Made by a program: the position numbers and the translations under genes. DNA of 33,486 bases from Clostridia bacterium (GTDB lineage: Bacteria > Bacillota > Clostridia > TANB77 > CAG-508): positions 1 to 33,486 of the forward strand of contig CAAEUE010000007.1 of the NCBI GenBank assembly GCA_900759015.1, in the 5' to 3' direction. Positions 1-9,950 of the stretch are shown here, one piece after another. Every line of letters begins with the position of its first letter. Position 1 is the stretch's first letter. The notes under the pieces were generated by a model that saw nothing but the letters and a program-made list of their open reading frames with translations, was not told the DNA's origin and did not search any database.

Positions 1-2141
1 ACTTTTCCTGCAAATACTACATCTATACTTCCTTCTGCTGGTACTTCTACTGGTATTCCATTCTTTAAGTTTTGCTCTGTATATACTGTTCCTGTTTCTC
101 CTACCTGTATTAATGTATCATTATCAAATGTTATTCCTGATTGTAATGTATCTCTTACTGTTACTGTCTTTGCTAGATTTCCTTCATTTTTTATTCTTAT
201 TGTATATGTTACTTTTTCTCCTTCTATTGCCTCTGGTTTATCTACCAATTTCTCTGCACTTATTATTGCTTTATATATTGTACTTTCTTGGTTTCCTGTA
301 ACTTCTTCACTTGTCTTTTCTGGAGTTAATAACTTAATATTTCCTTTTACATTATTTGTTATCTTTTCCTGGTTCATATCTAGTCCTACATATACAACTT
401 TGAATGTTTTTGTAACATTAACTGTTCCTTTTTCATTGTAACTATCTATATCTGATACATTCTCTGTCCATGTTATTGTTCTATCTGCACTGCTATATGT
501 TCCTCCTGCTAAATCTGATTTTCCTTCATCTATTGCATATGGAAGTGTATCGACAATTGTTACTTCTGCATTTCCTATGTAGTCTGTTATTTCTGCTCTA
601 TATGTTATTGTGTAACTCATCTCTTGATTTGTTACTGTTATTCTATCTGTTCCTGTTTTGTTTATTATTTGATTTGTTATATTTGGTGTTTTTAATCTAT
701 AGTAGTATGTTACTACTATTTGTTCTTCTGTCATTGTTCCACTTGCATATGCTGGTGTTGTTACTAATTCATAGTTTTGTGGAATATCTGTTGCTACTTG
801 TGTTTTATAGTCATCTCCAACTTTTCCATTTATTGTTACATCTTTACTTAATTGTTCTGTTGTATTTTCTTTATAGTGGTGTACTAATACTGATGTTTCT
901 ACCTTTTTAAAGGTTACTACTACTTCTTTATTTTCTTGCATATTTGTGAATTTACTTAATATTACACTATTATTTGCTTCTTCTGTAAATTCTATTGGAC
1001 TTCCATTTACTTTTATTGTATCTACTCTATATCCTTCATTTGGACTTATTACTATATCTTTTGTATTTGTTCCACCTTTATCTACACTTTCGTATACTGT
1101 TTCTCCTTCTCCGCTTATATTTCCTCCTGTTCCTTCTACTTTTGTTGTTATGTTATATGTTATCTTTATTAAGCCCGCGTTTACATTTTCTTCTACTATT
1201 TCTGGTGATAATATTGAATCTAGTTTTGTTATCTCGTCTGTCTCTCTTGTTGTTGTATTAAATTTACTATTTATCTCTATATTATCTCCTATTTCTTTCT
1301 CTGTTAGATAATATGTATCTCCATATTCTACTTGTACTTTATATTTTGCTCTATCTAATCCTGTAAAATTATATTCTCCTTGTTCATTTGTTGTTGTACT
1401 TCCTACTTCTTGACTTGTTGTTGTATTCGTTAATTTTACAGTTATTCCAGCCATTCCTGCTTCATTATTATCTATTATTCCATTTTTATTTGCATCTTCC
1501 CAAACTTTTCCTTCTATTCTTCTATTTACTACTTGTGCTTCTACTATTCCTGTTTGCATTTGCTCTGAATCTGCATATACTTGTGCCATTGCATCATTCT
1601 TATATATATCTTCTGCTGCATTTCCACTTGTATTTAATGTTATTTCTAATTCTACTTTTGCTTTACCTTGCAACTCTCCTTTTATCGCCAATCCTGTTGC
1701 ATTTTCATTTAATGTACTTCCTATTGTTTTTTCTGACCATATACTATCTGTTCCTATTCCATCATCTTGTGAATTCATTGTTCGTACTGTATCTGAATTT
1801 GTTGTATATAGCTTTAAGTTGCTTGTTTCTTGTGATGCTCCATTTATTGTTTGTATTACATTTACATTATTTAATGTATATGTTCCTGCAAAATTACTTC
1901 CTCTACTGTCTCCATTATATGGTAATATATCTAGTAATTGAAATTCTGAAACAGGTTCTTCTGTTTTATTTTCATATATTACTGTATATTTTATTTGCCC
2001 GTTTTTTTCTATTACTGGTGTTTCTACTTCTTTGTATAATCTATGGGTAGCTAAGTTTATTATACTTATTGTTTCGGTTGATGTTCTGTTACTAATTTCA
2101 CTATTACCTATTTTACTTATTCCATCTTGTCCTACTCTACC
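1..2141 (-). CDS. Large surface adhesin, downstream part (partial, runs off left edge)
   Basis: A continuous frame on the minus strand is open from 2141 to the window edge (about 713 codons, no stop). It has no plausible start near its beginning: an in-frame TGA lies at 2142-2144 and the first ATG is hundreds of bases further on. It therefore looks like the continuation of the gene at 2132-4648 in the -1 frame. Visible domains in order: a conserved-repeat region with 'YTVIYENKTEEPVSEFQLLD' (about 1930-2010); an SdrD/Cna-B-like domain beginning 'RRIEGKVWEDANKNGIIDNN' (about 1290-1523); a MucBP-like segment with 'VLVHHYKENTTEQL' (about 690-905); and two DUF11/isopeptide-type repeats ('AEVTIVDTLPYAI', 'TVRDTLQSGITF') toward the edge. 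Such modules are typical of wall-anchored Gram-positive adhesins. The C-terminus and any sorting signal are outside the window. Domain names come from recognised sequence patterns, not a search. Confidence 0.75.
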
Positions 2142-4648
2142 TCAGATACAACAAATGTTGCTGTATATTGCTGTCCATTTGCACTTTCATTATCTATATT
2201 AGCTTCAAATGTTATTGGTTCTATTGCTTGTCCTGAAGTACAACCATATATATACCATACTAATTTTTGACTACCATCTGAATTACTTGTTATTTCTGGT
2301 TCTGTATAAATATTTTCCTCTCTTTTACTACTTCCTGCTACATATGATAGTCCTTTAGCTATTGTTACTTCTGCTTTTAATGTTACATTTGATATTTGTG
2401 AACTTAAATTACCATTCTTATCTAGTTGTGGTTGTACACTATATGTAACTACATTTTCATTTTTTCCTAAATCATAATTTACTTTAGCATTATTCAAATT
2501 ATCAATAGCCTTAATATTTCCATGTAAATTTGCTCCTATTACTAATACTGTATTTCCCCAGTTTGTTCCTCCACTATTTGTTCCAGCTATTATATTACCT
2601 GCTTCATCATACTCTGTTTTTATATAATTCACATCTCCTGAAGTATATTCTGGATTTGGCATTTCATTTTCTGGATGTATTATAGAATATTTATTTCTGT
2701 CCAATGAATCTATCCACATTCTTGTTCTTTGGGTTATTCCATATGTTTTTCCTATTGTTGCTGCATCTTTTATTTTTACTGGTATTTGTAGATAGTTCCA
2801 ATTTCCTGTACTTTTTGCAATATATCCTCCGGTAGTCTCTGCATAAACACCTACACATATTTTACCTTCTGGAATATCTTCTATATTATCATATATATCC
2901 ATATCTTTTATATTTGCATTATTCATCTCAGTCTGACTTATCCAGTTTGTTCCATCTTTTTTTGTTACATACCAAATTCTAAAAGTTGCAGTTCCCACAA
3001 ATGAATATAATGTATATCTAGTACTGCCATTATCCAAATATACTGGTTCAAAACCTTCTCCATCAAATTTAATAAATTTATCTGCTGAATATATGTCACT
3101 ATCACCTGTGGTATTTATTCCAAACTTACAGCCTATTTTTATAGTTTGGCCTACTATTGCTTTAGCATCTCCAGAATAGTATTGTGAACTTATCCATTTA
3201 TTTGTTAAATCAAAAAGTTCAATCTCTTGCCAGTAGCCCCCAGGTTTATATATCACATGTTGAATTTTTATACTATCATCAGATGTATTCATCTGATTAG
3301 TAATTGTTTCACCTGTATTAGAAGTTACCTTCATATCACTATTAGATATTGTTAGATAATAGTTTCTATCTTCTATTGTACTTGCATCATTATCTGGTAC
3401 AAATATTTGCATATATCCTACGCTAAAGCATCCTATATTATCTGTATAAGTAACTGTTGAATATTCACTATCATGTATACTATAAATAGGAAATTTTCCA
3501 TCAAAATTATAATTATTTACTATTACTTTTATGGTTTCTTCTTCTTGTTGCATAGAAATATTTCCTGAATCATATACGCTCGTATCTCTATTAGAATCAA
3601 TAATACCTAATGGTAATCCAGTATCATATATATTAAATTGTCCTTGATAATACATTTGTCTCCCAGGTATGTTTCCTGAAAGATCTGCTACATCTTTTTT
3701 ATTTTCCCTATAATTCCATAATATTGGTGTACACATATTAGTTATGTCTTCTAATTTATCTGAACCAAATTCGCTTCTTTCTAGTTTTAAATCTATATCA
3801 AATGATATTTCTCCCTTTGGATATTCTACTCCTTTTAATCCCTTTGATTCATTATCATTATATAATTGTACTATAAAACCATAACCATACATTCTTCCAC
3901 TTATACTGCCTTCTCCATAATCTACTGTAGTTTTATTTGAAAGGTTTCCTGTATTATTATGTAATTGTATATTATACTTTCCTTTTGCACTAACAATTAT
4001 TTTTTCACCATTTATTGTTACCTTATCATCTTCTTCGTTTCCTTCCAAATCAAATGTAAATGTTGGTACAATTTCTGTAGCATTTCCTGCTCCTTGCACG
4101 CTTAATACAAACACTAATGTCTGTTTGCCTGGAATTGTTGTATCTGTCTCTGACATACTATATTGTCCAGTTAATGTTCTTCCATCTGTACTTACATTTC
4201 CATTTTCTAACCAGTTCATGCTGTCCATGTCCCATTTCATAACATTGGCACAAGTTTCTGGTAAAGTTACTTCTACATTAATTATTCCTCCTGTTAAATT
4301 ACTTTCTGCAACTCCACTTTTTAATGCAGTTGTTAAATCAACTAACCATGTCACTTGATCAAATGAACGCACAATATTATTATCCTCTGAACTATCATTT
4401 CCTGGTTCATCATTTGCATCCCATGGTCCAGTTCCTGTCTTTGTTTGAATTATCTGTGCAGACGATATATATCCTTTATCTCCATTTGATATTCCTGCAT
4501 TTGTATCATTCTCTTCTTTTCCTGAAAATTTAGACACAGAACTTTTAGTTAAAACAAATACACATATTATTACAATTATAGCTACTAGAACTGCAATAAT
4601 TGGAATTAGTATTTTTTTATTTAAGTTAATTTTTTTCTTGTTCTTCAT
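2132..4648 (-). CDS. Large surface adhesin, N-terminal part (frame interrupted)
   Basis: 838 residues. The N-terminus is a lysine-rich stretch followed by a strongly hydrophobic helix (residues about 13-33, 'ILIPIIAVLVAIIVIICVFV'), so the product is exported as a signal-anchor or signal-peptide protein. The rest is rich in Thr, Asn, Asp and Gly with beta-strand-like patterns, as in extracellular adhesins. The stop at 2132-2134 does not look like a natural end: the text reads '...TATFVVSEVE' and an adhesin-like sequence continues at once in the -1 frame, so adding one base would fuse the two into a protein of more than 1,500 residues. The start is well supported by AAGGAG eight bases upstream of the ATG. 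The function is inferred as cell-surface adhesion or matrix; no specific ligand can be named. Confidence 0.75.
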   Translation of the reverse strand: MKNKKKINLNKKILIPIIAVLVAIIVIICVFVLTKSSVSKFSGKEENDTNAGISNGDKGYISSAQIIQTKTGTGPWDANDEPGNDSSEDNNIVRSFDQVTWLVDLTTALKSGVAESNLTGGIINVEVTLPETCANVMKWDMDSMNWLENGNVSTDGRTLTGQYSMSETDTTIPGKQTLVFVLSVQGAGNATEIVPTFTFDLEGNEEDDKVTINGEKIIVSAKGKYNIQLHNNTGNLSNKTTVDYGEGSISGRMYGYGFIVQLYNDNESKGLKGVEYPKGEISFDIDLKLERSEFGSDKLEDITNMCTPILWNYRENKKDVADLSGNIPGRQMYYQGQFNIYDTGLPLGIIDSNRDTSVYDSGNISMQQEEETIKVIVNNYNFDGKFPIYSIHDSEYSTVTYTDNIGCFSVGYMQIFVPDNDASTIEDRNYYLTISNSDMKVTSNTGETITNQMNTSDDSIKIQHVIYKPGGYWQEIELFDLTNKWISSQYYSGDAKAIVGQTIKIGCKFGINTTGDSDIYSADKFIKFDGEGFEPVYLDNGSTRYTLYSFVGTATFRIWYVTKKDGTNWISQTEMNNANIKDMDIYDNIEDIPEGKICVGVYAETTGGYIAKSTGNWNYLQIPVKIKDAATIGKTYGITQRTRMWIDSLDRNKYSIIHPENEMPNPEYTSGDVNYIKTEYDEAGNIIAGTNSGGTNWGNTVLVIGANLHGNIKAIDNLNNAKVNYDLGKNENVVTYSVQPQLDKNGNLSSQISNVTLKAEVTIAKGLSYVAGSSKREENIYTEPEITSNSDGSQKLVWYIYGCTSGQAIEPITFEANIDNESANGQQYTATFVVSEVE

Positions 4649-4683
4649 GCTAATTTCTCCTTAATATAATAACTATTATATTA

Positions 4684-4712
4684 ATTTTATATACTTATAT
4701 TTATTAAGTAAA
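4684..4712 (-). promoter_or_regulatory. Candidate promoter for the adhesin gene
   Basis: On the minus strand TTTACT (4712-4707) and TAAAAT (4689-4684) are separated by 17 bases, about 35 bases upstream of the adhesin start. The match is moderate in very AT-rich DNA. The whole gap 4649-4962 (314 bases) holds this candidate, a 10-codon leader-like reading frame (4732-4764), two copies of TGCAAAAAAG 30 bases apart, and the terminator at 4893-4937. No other gene was seen there. Confidence 0.4.
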
Positions 4713-4892
4713 TACACTGATTTTAGCATTATTAAGTATCACCAGATATCTTCTTACGCTTCATAAATATTCACCTTTTTTGCATGCTTTTTACATTTTC
4801 TTATCTTTTTTGCACTAAAATTTATATTTTACTGTCATATTTTATACATTAACTTTTTCCGTATATTTAAACGCTTTTACAGTTTAAAGTAA

Positions 4893-4937
4893 AAAAAGTG
4901 GAAAACTAATATTTTTTTAATTAGTTTTCCACTTTTT
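4893..4937. terminator. Rho-independent terminator after ptsI (bidirectional form)
   Basis: A perfect 18-bp stem (4893-4910 pairing with 4920-4937) encloses a 9-base loop. On the minus strand it is followed by a T run, so it ends the fruK-fruA-ptsH-ptsI transcript just past the ptsI stop at 4963. Confidence 0.9.
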
Positions 4938-4962
4938 ATAATCAATTTATTATTCTACAAGT

Positions 4963-6663
4963 TTATAAATTGTCTTTATATTCTTCTAATCTTTGTTTAA
5001 TTTCACTAGCAGATGACATTTTTAAAATCTCTTGAACTAACTTCTTACATTCTTTATGATTTAAGCTTCTAATCATCTTTCTAGAATTTAATATTTTGGT
5101 AGGATTCATAGAAAATTCATCTAACCCTAATCCAACTAAAAGAGGTATATATCTTTCATCAGCAGCTGCTTCTCCACACATTCCACAGAATATTTTAGAT
5201 TTATGCGCTCCATCAATTGCCCTCTTTATTAAACGTATAACTGCAGGATGAAATTTAGTATATAAATCAGATATTTTTTCATTGCCTCTCTCAACTGCAA
5301 CTGTATATTGAATTAAATCATTTGTACCTATACTAAAGAAATCACATTCTTTAGCCAATTCTTCTGCCATAATTGCAGCTGATGGAATTTCTATCATTAT
5401 TCCGACTTTTACATTCTTATCAAATTTTATATTTTTTGACTTTAATTCTCCCTTAACTTCATTTATAATCTCTTTTGCAGCTCTAATTTCATCTATAGAA
5501 GAAATCATTGGAAGCATAATTGCAAGTTTTCCGTAAATACTTGCCCTATATAAAGCTCTTAATTGAACTTTAAAAATTTCTGGCTCACGTAGACAAATTC
5601 TAATTGCTCTATAGCCTAAAAATGGGTTATCTTCCTTATCTAAATTTAAGTATTTTAAATCTTTATCTCCTCCAATATCTAATGTACGAACTATAACTCT
5701 CTTGCCTTCTGATTTTTCTAAAACTTCTTTATATGCCTCAAATTGTTCGTCTTCTGTTGGCATACTGTCTGAATCCATATACAAGAACTCACTTCTAAAT
5801 AGGCCTACTCCCTCTGCACCATTTTCTAATACTTTTTCCATATCTTTAGGAGTTCCTATATTAGCAACTACTTCTGTTTTATATCCATCTTTAGTAATAC
5901 TCTTTTTGTTTTTAAATTTAGATAAATTTCCCTTTTCATCCTTTAATTCTTGTTGAATTTTAGTTAGATTCTCTACTTCTTCTTGCGAAGGATCTACAAA
6001 AATCTCACCAGTTGCTCCATTTATTGCAATATAAACATCATTTTCTATGTTATCTAGAGCTCCTTTAGCTCCAACTATTGCAGGAATTTCATGAGTTCTG
6101 GCCATAATAGATACATGAGAATTTTCACTACCATTTTCTATTATAATTCCAGCAACTGCTTTTAAGTTTAACTTGGCTGTATCTGATGTAGACAAATCTT
6201 TTCCAACTAAAATAGTATTTTCCGGTAAATTACTTAAATCTAATTCAGCTTTATTTATAATTTTATTTAAAACTCTTTGCTTCATATCTTCTATATCAGA
6301 TGCTCTTGCAGACATATACTCATCATCCATATTTTTGAAAACTTCTTCAACAGTTTCAAAACCTACTTTTACTGCATATCCTGCATTATATCCTTCTTCT
6401 TGTATTAATCTTTCTGTTTCTAATGTTAGTGTAGGGTCCTGTAATATCATTAAATAAGCATTCATAATATCTGCTTCTGTTCCAGAAAGCTTTTCTATAA
6501 CCTTCTTAGTATCTTCTATTACATTATTTAGACATTTCTTAAAATAATTTAATTCGTTTTCCTTATTATCAACTTTAAAATCTGTAAGTTTTACTTCATC
6601 ATTTTTTAATATTTTTGTATGTCCAATCCCAATACCCTTTGATACACCTTTACCTTTTAACAT
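4963..6663 (-). CDS. ptsI: Phosphoenolpyruvate-protein phosphotransferase (PTS Enzyme I)
   Basis: 566 residues, the usual length for Enzyme I. It takes phosphate from phosphoenolpyruvate onto an active-site histidine and passes it to HPr in the cytoplasm. Visible signatures are the N-terminal 'GKGVSKGIGIGHTKIL', the phospho-histidine segment 'ENSHVSIMARTHEIPAIVG' (about residue 185), the PEP-binding TIM barrel with 'EGVGLFRSEFLYM', 'DFFSIGTNDLIQYT' and the catalytic cysteine in 'IFCGMCGEAAADE' (about residue 500). A GAGGAG ribosome site precedes the ATG. It is the last gene of the fru operon, 21 bases after ptsH, and is followed by a strong terminator. Confidence 0.97.
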   Translation of the reverse strand: MLKGKGVSKGIGIGHTKILKNDEVKLTDFKVDNKENELNYFKKCLNNVIEDTKKVIEKLSGTEADIMNAYLMILQDPTLTLETERLIQEEGYNAGYAVKVGFETVEEVFKNMDDEYMSARASDIEDMKQRVLNKIINKAELDLSNLPENTILVGKDLSTSDTAKLNLKAVAGIIIENGSENSHVSIMARTHEIPAIVGAKGALDNIENDVYIAINGATGEIFVDPSQEEVENLTKIQQELKDEKGNLSKFKNKKSITKDGYKTEVVANIGTPKDMEKVLENGAEGVGLFRSEFLYMDSDSMPTEDEQFEAYKEVLEKSEGKRVIVRTLDIGGDKDLKYLNLDKEDNPFLGYRAIRICLREPEIFKVQLRALYRASIYGKLAIMLPMISSIDEIRAAKEIINEVKGELKSKNIKFDKNVKVGIMIEIPSAAIMAEELAKECDFFSIGTNDLIQYTVAVERGNEKISDLYTKFHPAVIRLIKRAIDGAHKSKIFCGMCGEAAADERYIPLLVGLGLDEFSMNPTKILNSRKMIRSLNHKECKKLVQEILKMSSASEIKQRLEEYKDNL

Positions 6664-6684
6664 ATTTATCTCCTCTTTTGTTTA

Positions 6685-6948
6685 TTATTCTCCAAAATTA
6701 TTTTTAAAAGCTTCTTCTATTTCTTTCATTGCTTCTTCTTCTTTTTCTCCATCACATTGTACTTCTACGTCTGTCTTTTGCTTAATACCTGCTGACATAA
6801 TCATTAATGGAGATTTGGCATTTACTGTTTTTCCATTAGCTATTAGTTTTATATCACATGGATATTTCATAGCTATTTTAGCAAGTTCTGTAGCAGGTCT
6901 TGCATGTAAACCTGTTTCACTTTCTAAAGTAAAAGTTTTACTTAGCAT
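6685..6948 (-). CDS. ptsH: Phosphocarrier protein HPr
   Basis: 87 residues, full HPr length. It shuttles phosphate from Enzyme I to the sugar-specific EII. The phosphorylated histidine lies in 'TGLHARPATELAK' (His15 position). The regulatory serine region reads 'NAKSPLMIMSAGIKQ', so the Ser46 position used by HPr kinase is kept, although the motif differs from the common Bacillus form. The gene overlaps the end of fruA by 11 bases, which suggests translational coupling, and lies just before ptsI. HPr in this operon is presumably the general HPr of the cell, since Enzyme I is next to it; a second copy elsewhere cannot be excluded. Confidence 0.96.
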   Translation of the reverse strand: MLSKTFTLESETGLHARPATELAKIAMKYPCDIKLIANGKTVNAKSPLMIMSAGIKQKTDVEVQCDGEKEEEAMKEIEEAFKNNFGE

Positions 6949-8870
6949 TTTTTACTTCATCTCCTTTACTCCAAACATTTTTCTTTAATGCTGCTAATAT
7001 AAACATTGCAACAAAAGATCCTACAACTATTGATAATAGATATAATGCTGCATTTCCTACAACTGGTAAAACAAATATTCCACCATGTGGAGCCATTAAT
7101 GTACAATTAAATAACATTGATAAAGATCCTGCAACTGCTGAACCAATTACGCAAGAAACAATTACACGTATTGGATCTGCTGATGCAAATGGTATTGCAC
7201 CCTCTGAAATAAAAGAGAATCCCATAATATAATTTAATAGAGCAGATTGTCTATCTTTCTTTGGTAATTTTTTAGGGAAGAATGTTGCAAGTAATGCGAT
7301 TGCAAGTGGTGCAACCATACCACCAGCCATAACTGCAGCCATTATGTCATAATGTCCTTCTGCAAGCATTCCTGTTCCAAATGTGTATGATGCTTTGTTA
7401 ACAGGTCCACCTAAATCAACAGACATCATTCCACCTAAAATTGCTCCTAAAATTATTTTATTTGCTCCTTGCATTGATGATAAGAAATTATTTAATGCTG
7501 TATTAATTGCTCCAACTACTGGGTTAATTGCAAGCATTATTAATCCTATTAAAAGAATACCACCAACTGGATAAATTAATATAGGTTTTACACTTTCTAA
7601 GCTCTTTGGTAAGAAAGAAAATACTTTTCTTAATAAAAGAACTACATATCCACCAATAAAACCTGCAATTAATGCTCCTAAAAATCCTGAACTTACTAAT
7701 GTAACATCTGAATTTGTTAAAGATGCAAAAGTTGTTCCTGCTTTTGCAACAGCTCCGTCCTACGAAACCTACAGCTAGACCAGGTCTATCTGCTATACTC
7801 ATTGCTATATATCCAGATAAAATACATAGCATAAAATCGAATGCCATATCACCTATTGTTTTAAAGAATGATGCTATTGGTGTATTCTTACCAAAATTTG
7901 CTGGATTTAAAGAATAATCATCTAGTAAAAATGCTATAGCAATTAATATACCTCCACCAACAACAAAAGGTAACATATGTGTTACACCATTCATTAAGTG
8001 TCTATATATTCTGCTTCCTACACCTTCTGAATTTTCATATTCAGAATCATCATTTCCATTTCCTTGATACACTGGAATATTTTTATCTGTTAAAGCTTTT
8101 TCTATTAATTCTTTTGGTTTATGAATTCCATCTGCAACTTTTGCTTTAAGTACTTTCTTTCCTTTAAATCTTGATAAATCAATATCAATATCTGCAGCAA
8201 TTATTATTGCTTTTGCATTTTTTATTTCTTCTTTTGTTAATTTATTTTTAACACCAGATTGTCCTTGTGTTTCTATTTTAACAAGATGTCCTACTTCTTT
8301 ACCTGCAGCTTCTAAAGCTTCTGCAGCCATGTAAGTATGAGCTATTCCTGTAGGGCAAGCTGTTATTCCTAATATTTCATAACCTTGTTCTTGTTTTGTT
8401 TCTTCCTTAAATTTCTCATTTTCTGTTTCGTTAATTATATTCAAAAATTCTTCTTTGCTTTTAGCCGAAATTAATTTATTTTTGAATTCTGTATCCATTA
8501 ACATTGTAGATAATCTACTTAATACATCTAAATGTACATTATCACTAGTATTAGGAGCAGCTATCATAAATAATAAATTAACTGGCTTACCATCTAATGC
8601 ATCATATTCAACACCATTTGGTACTACCATTGCAACCAAACCTGGTTCAGTTACACAATCTCCTTTACCATGTGGAATGGCAATTCCTTCTCCTACACCG
8701 GTACTCCCTTCTTCTTCTCTTTTTAATACAAGTTCTTTGTATGCATTTAAATCTGTAATTCTTCCTGTTTTTAACATTAATTTTGTCATTTTGTCAATTA
8801 TATCATTTTTGTCTTTTGCTGTTACATTAAGCTCAACTCCATCTTTGCTTAATAAATCTGTAATTCTCAT
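6938..8870 (-). pseudogene. fruA: Fructose-specific PTS EIIABC, interrupted by a one-base frameshift
   Basis: This is the fructose permease, which transports fructose and phosphorylates it to fructose-1-phosphate. The 5' frame (from 8870) holds IIA with phospho-His in 'GIAIPHGKG' (about residue 66), IIB with the phospho-Cys in 'ILGITACPTGIAHTYMAA', and the start of the membrane IIC domain up to 'DRPGLAVGFVG'. It then falls out of frame into Cys/Arg/Ser-rich nonsense. The correct text continues in the next frame as 'GAVAKAGTTFASL' and runs to the stop at 6938. One extra base (G at about 7757 on the plus strand, between two GGA codons on the coding strand) explains the shift: the span is 1,933 bases, i.e. 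644 codons plus one. Corrected length is about 643 residues, normal for the family. It is either a recent mutation or a sequencing or assembly error; the intact flanking coding sequence and operon argue that the functional gene is recent or still present. Confidence 0.9.
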
Positions 8871-8885
8871 CTTCTTCCTCCTTTG

Positions 8886-9788
8886 TTAAATATTATTATA
8901 TAAATTATATACTTCTTCTTTAGTCGCTAAATATTTTGATAAAGCACTAGCTGAACCAGCTGATACACCCATTTTTAGCGCATCATTGTAGTTATTATTT
9001 TTCAAAAATCCTGCAATAAATCCAGCTACCATTGAATCTCCTGATCCTACTGTGTTTACTCTTTTTCCTTCTGGCGATTTTAGAAAATACTCTTTACCGG
9101 TTTCATCAATTAATGCTGCACCTAGCTTTCCCATTGAAACAAGTACATTGCACGCTCCCATTTCTTTTAGCTTTTTACCATATAAATAAGCATCTTCTTT
9201 CGTATGTATTTCTACACCAAAAATTTCTCCTAATTCTTCATTGTTAGGTTTTATCAAAAAAGGATTAAATTTTAATGCTTGAACTAATAAGTTTTTGGTT
9301 GCGTCTACAATTATTTTTACGTTTTGTTTTTTTACAATGCTACATATTTTTTCATATATATCATCTTTAATTGAACTTGGTATACTACCAGATAAAACCA
9401 AAAAGTCATTCTCTTTTAGATTTTTTAATTTTTCTAATAACTCTAAAATTTTATTCTCACTTATTCTTGGTCCATTAGTATTTATTGCTGTTTCTTCTTC
9501 TGCTGAAACTTTTACATTTATTCTCGAATTTCCTTCTTCTAAATCTATAAAATCTGTTTTCACATTCATATTGCTCAATAATCGTTCAATTTCTGCTCCT
9601 ACAAATCCTGCTTTATAACCTAATGCTATATTGTCAACCTCTAAATTAGTTAATACTGTAGAAACATTTATCCCTTTTCCTCCAGGAAGTATTAATTCTG
9701 CTTTAGACTTTTGTATTTTTCCAACTTCCAATTTATCTAGTTCTATAATGTAATCTAATGCTGGGTTAAATGTAACTGTATAAATCAT
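8886..9788 (-). CDS. fruK: 1-phosphofructokinase
   Basis: 300 residues from the start chosen here. It is a PfkB-family kinase converting fructose-1-phosphate to fructose-1,6-bisphosphate. Family signatures are 'TVTFNPALDYII' at the N-terminus, 'LPGGKGINVSTVL' (sugar binding) and 'VNTVGSGDSMVAGF', which contains the catalytic Asp. The frame is open to an ATG at 9803, but the sequence GGGAGGGGAG just after that ATG is itself a strong ribosome site placed correctly for the ATG at 9788, so translation most likely starts 'MIYTVTF'. It is first in the operon and lies 15 bases before fruA. A DeoR-type fruR regulator, often adjacent, is absent here. Confidence 0.93.
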   Translation of the reverse strand: MIYTVTFNPALDYIIELDKLEVGKIQKSKAELILPGGKGINVSTVLTNLEVDNIALGYKAGFVGAEIERLLSNMNVKTDFIDLEEGNSRINVKVSAEEETAINTNGPRISENKILELLEKLKNLKENDFLVLSGSIPSSIKDDIYEKICSIVKKQNVKIIVDATKNLLVQALKFNPFLIKPNNEELGEIFGVEIHTKEDAYLYGKKLKEMGACNVLVSMGKLGAALIDETGKEYFLKSPEGKRVNTVGSGDSMVAGFIAGFLKNNNYNDALKMGVSAGSASALSKYLATKEEVYNLYNNI

Positions 9789-9825
9789 TCTCTCCCCTCC
9801 CATCTTTTGTTAAATTATCACAGTA

Positions 9826-9854
9826 ATTCTATCATATATCATTATTATTTACAA
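9826..9854 (-). promoter_or_regulatory. fruK: Candidate promoter for the fru operon
   Basis: On the minus strand TTGTAA (9854-9849) and TAGAAT (9831-9826) have a 17-base spacer, about 38 bases upstream of the fruK start. Moderate match only. No clear operator was recognised. Confidence 0.35.
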
Positions 9855-9872
9855 TTATTATATTTTTTATTA

Positions 9873-9901
9873 TTGACAAAGCTAATATTTTTTATTATAA
9901 T
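9873..9901 (+). promoter_or_regulatory. Sigma-A type promoter for the small secreted protein operon
   Basis: Perfect TTGACA (9873-9878), a 17-base spacer and perfect TATAAT (9896-9901), ending about 50 bases before the ATG at 9951. It diverges from the fru operon. Confidence 0.8.
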
Positions 9902-9950
9902 TTTTTCAATTTATTCAAGCACTTTTTACCTTTATTTTCTAGGAGATTTT

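Noticed and set aside
470..2050. Leucine-rich plus-strand frames over the adhesin gene
   Set aside because: They are shadows: the AT-rich adhesin codons read backwards give Leu/Phe/Tyr-rich text, there are no ribosome sites, and the minus-strand frame is continuous with recognisable domains.
7750..7765. Programmed ribosomal frameshifting in fruA
   Set aside because: There is no slippery heptamer or downstream structure at the break, and the family is not known to use frameshifting; an indel is simpler.
9807..9950. Upstream extension of the first small secreted protein
   Set aside because: The extension starts before the promoter (9873-9901), lacks a ribosome site and would place extra hydrophobic text before a normal signal peptide that starts at 9951.
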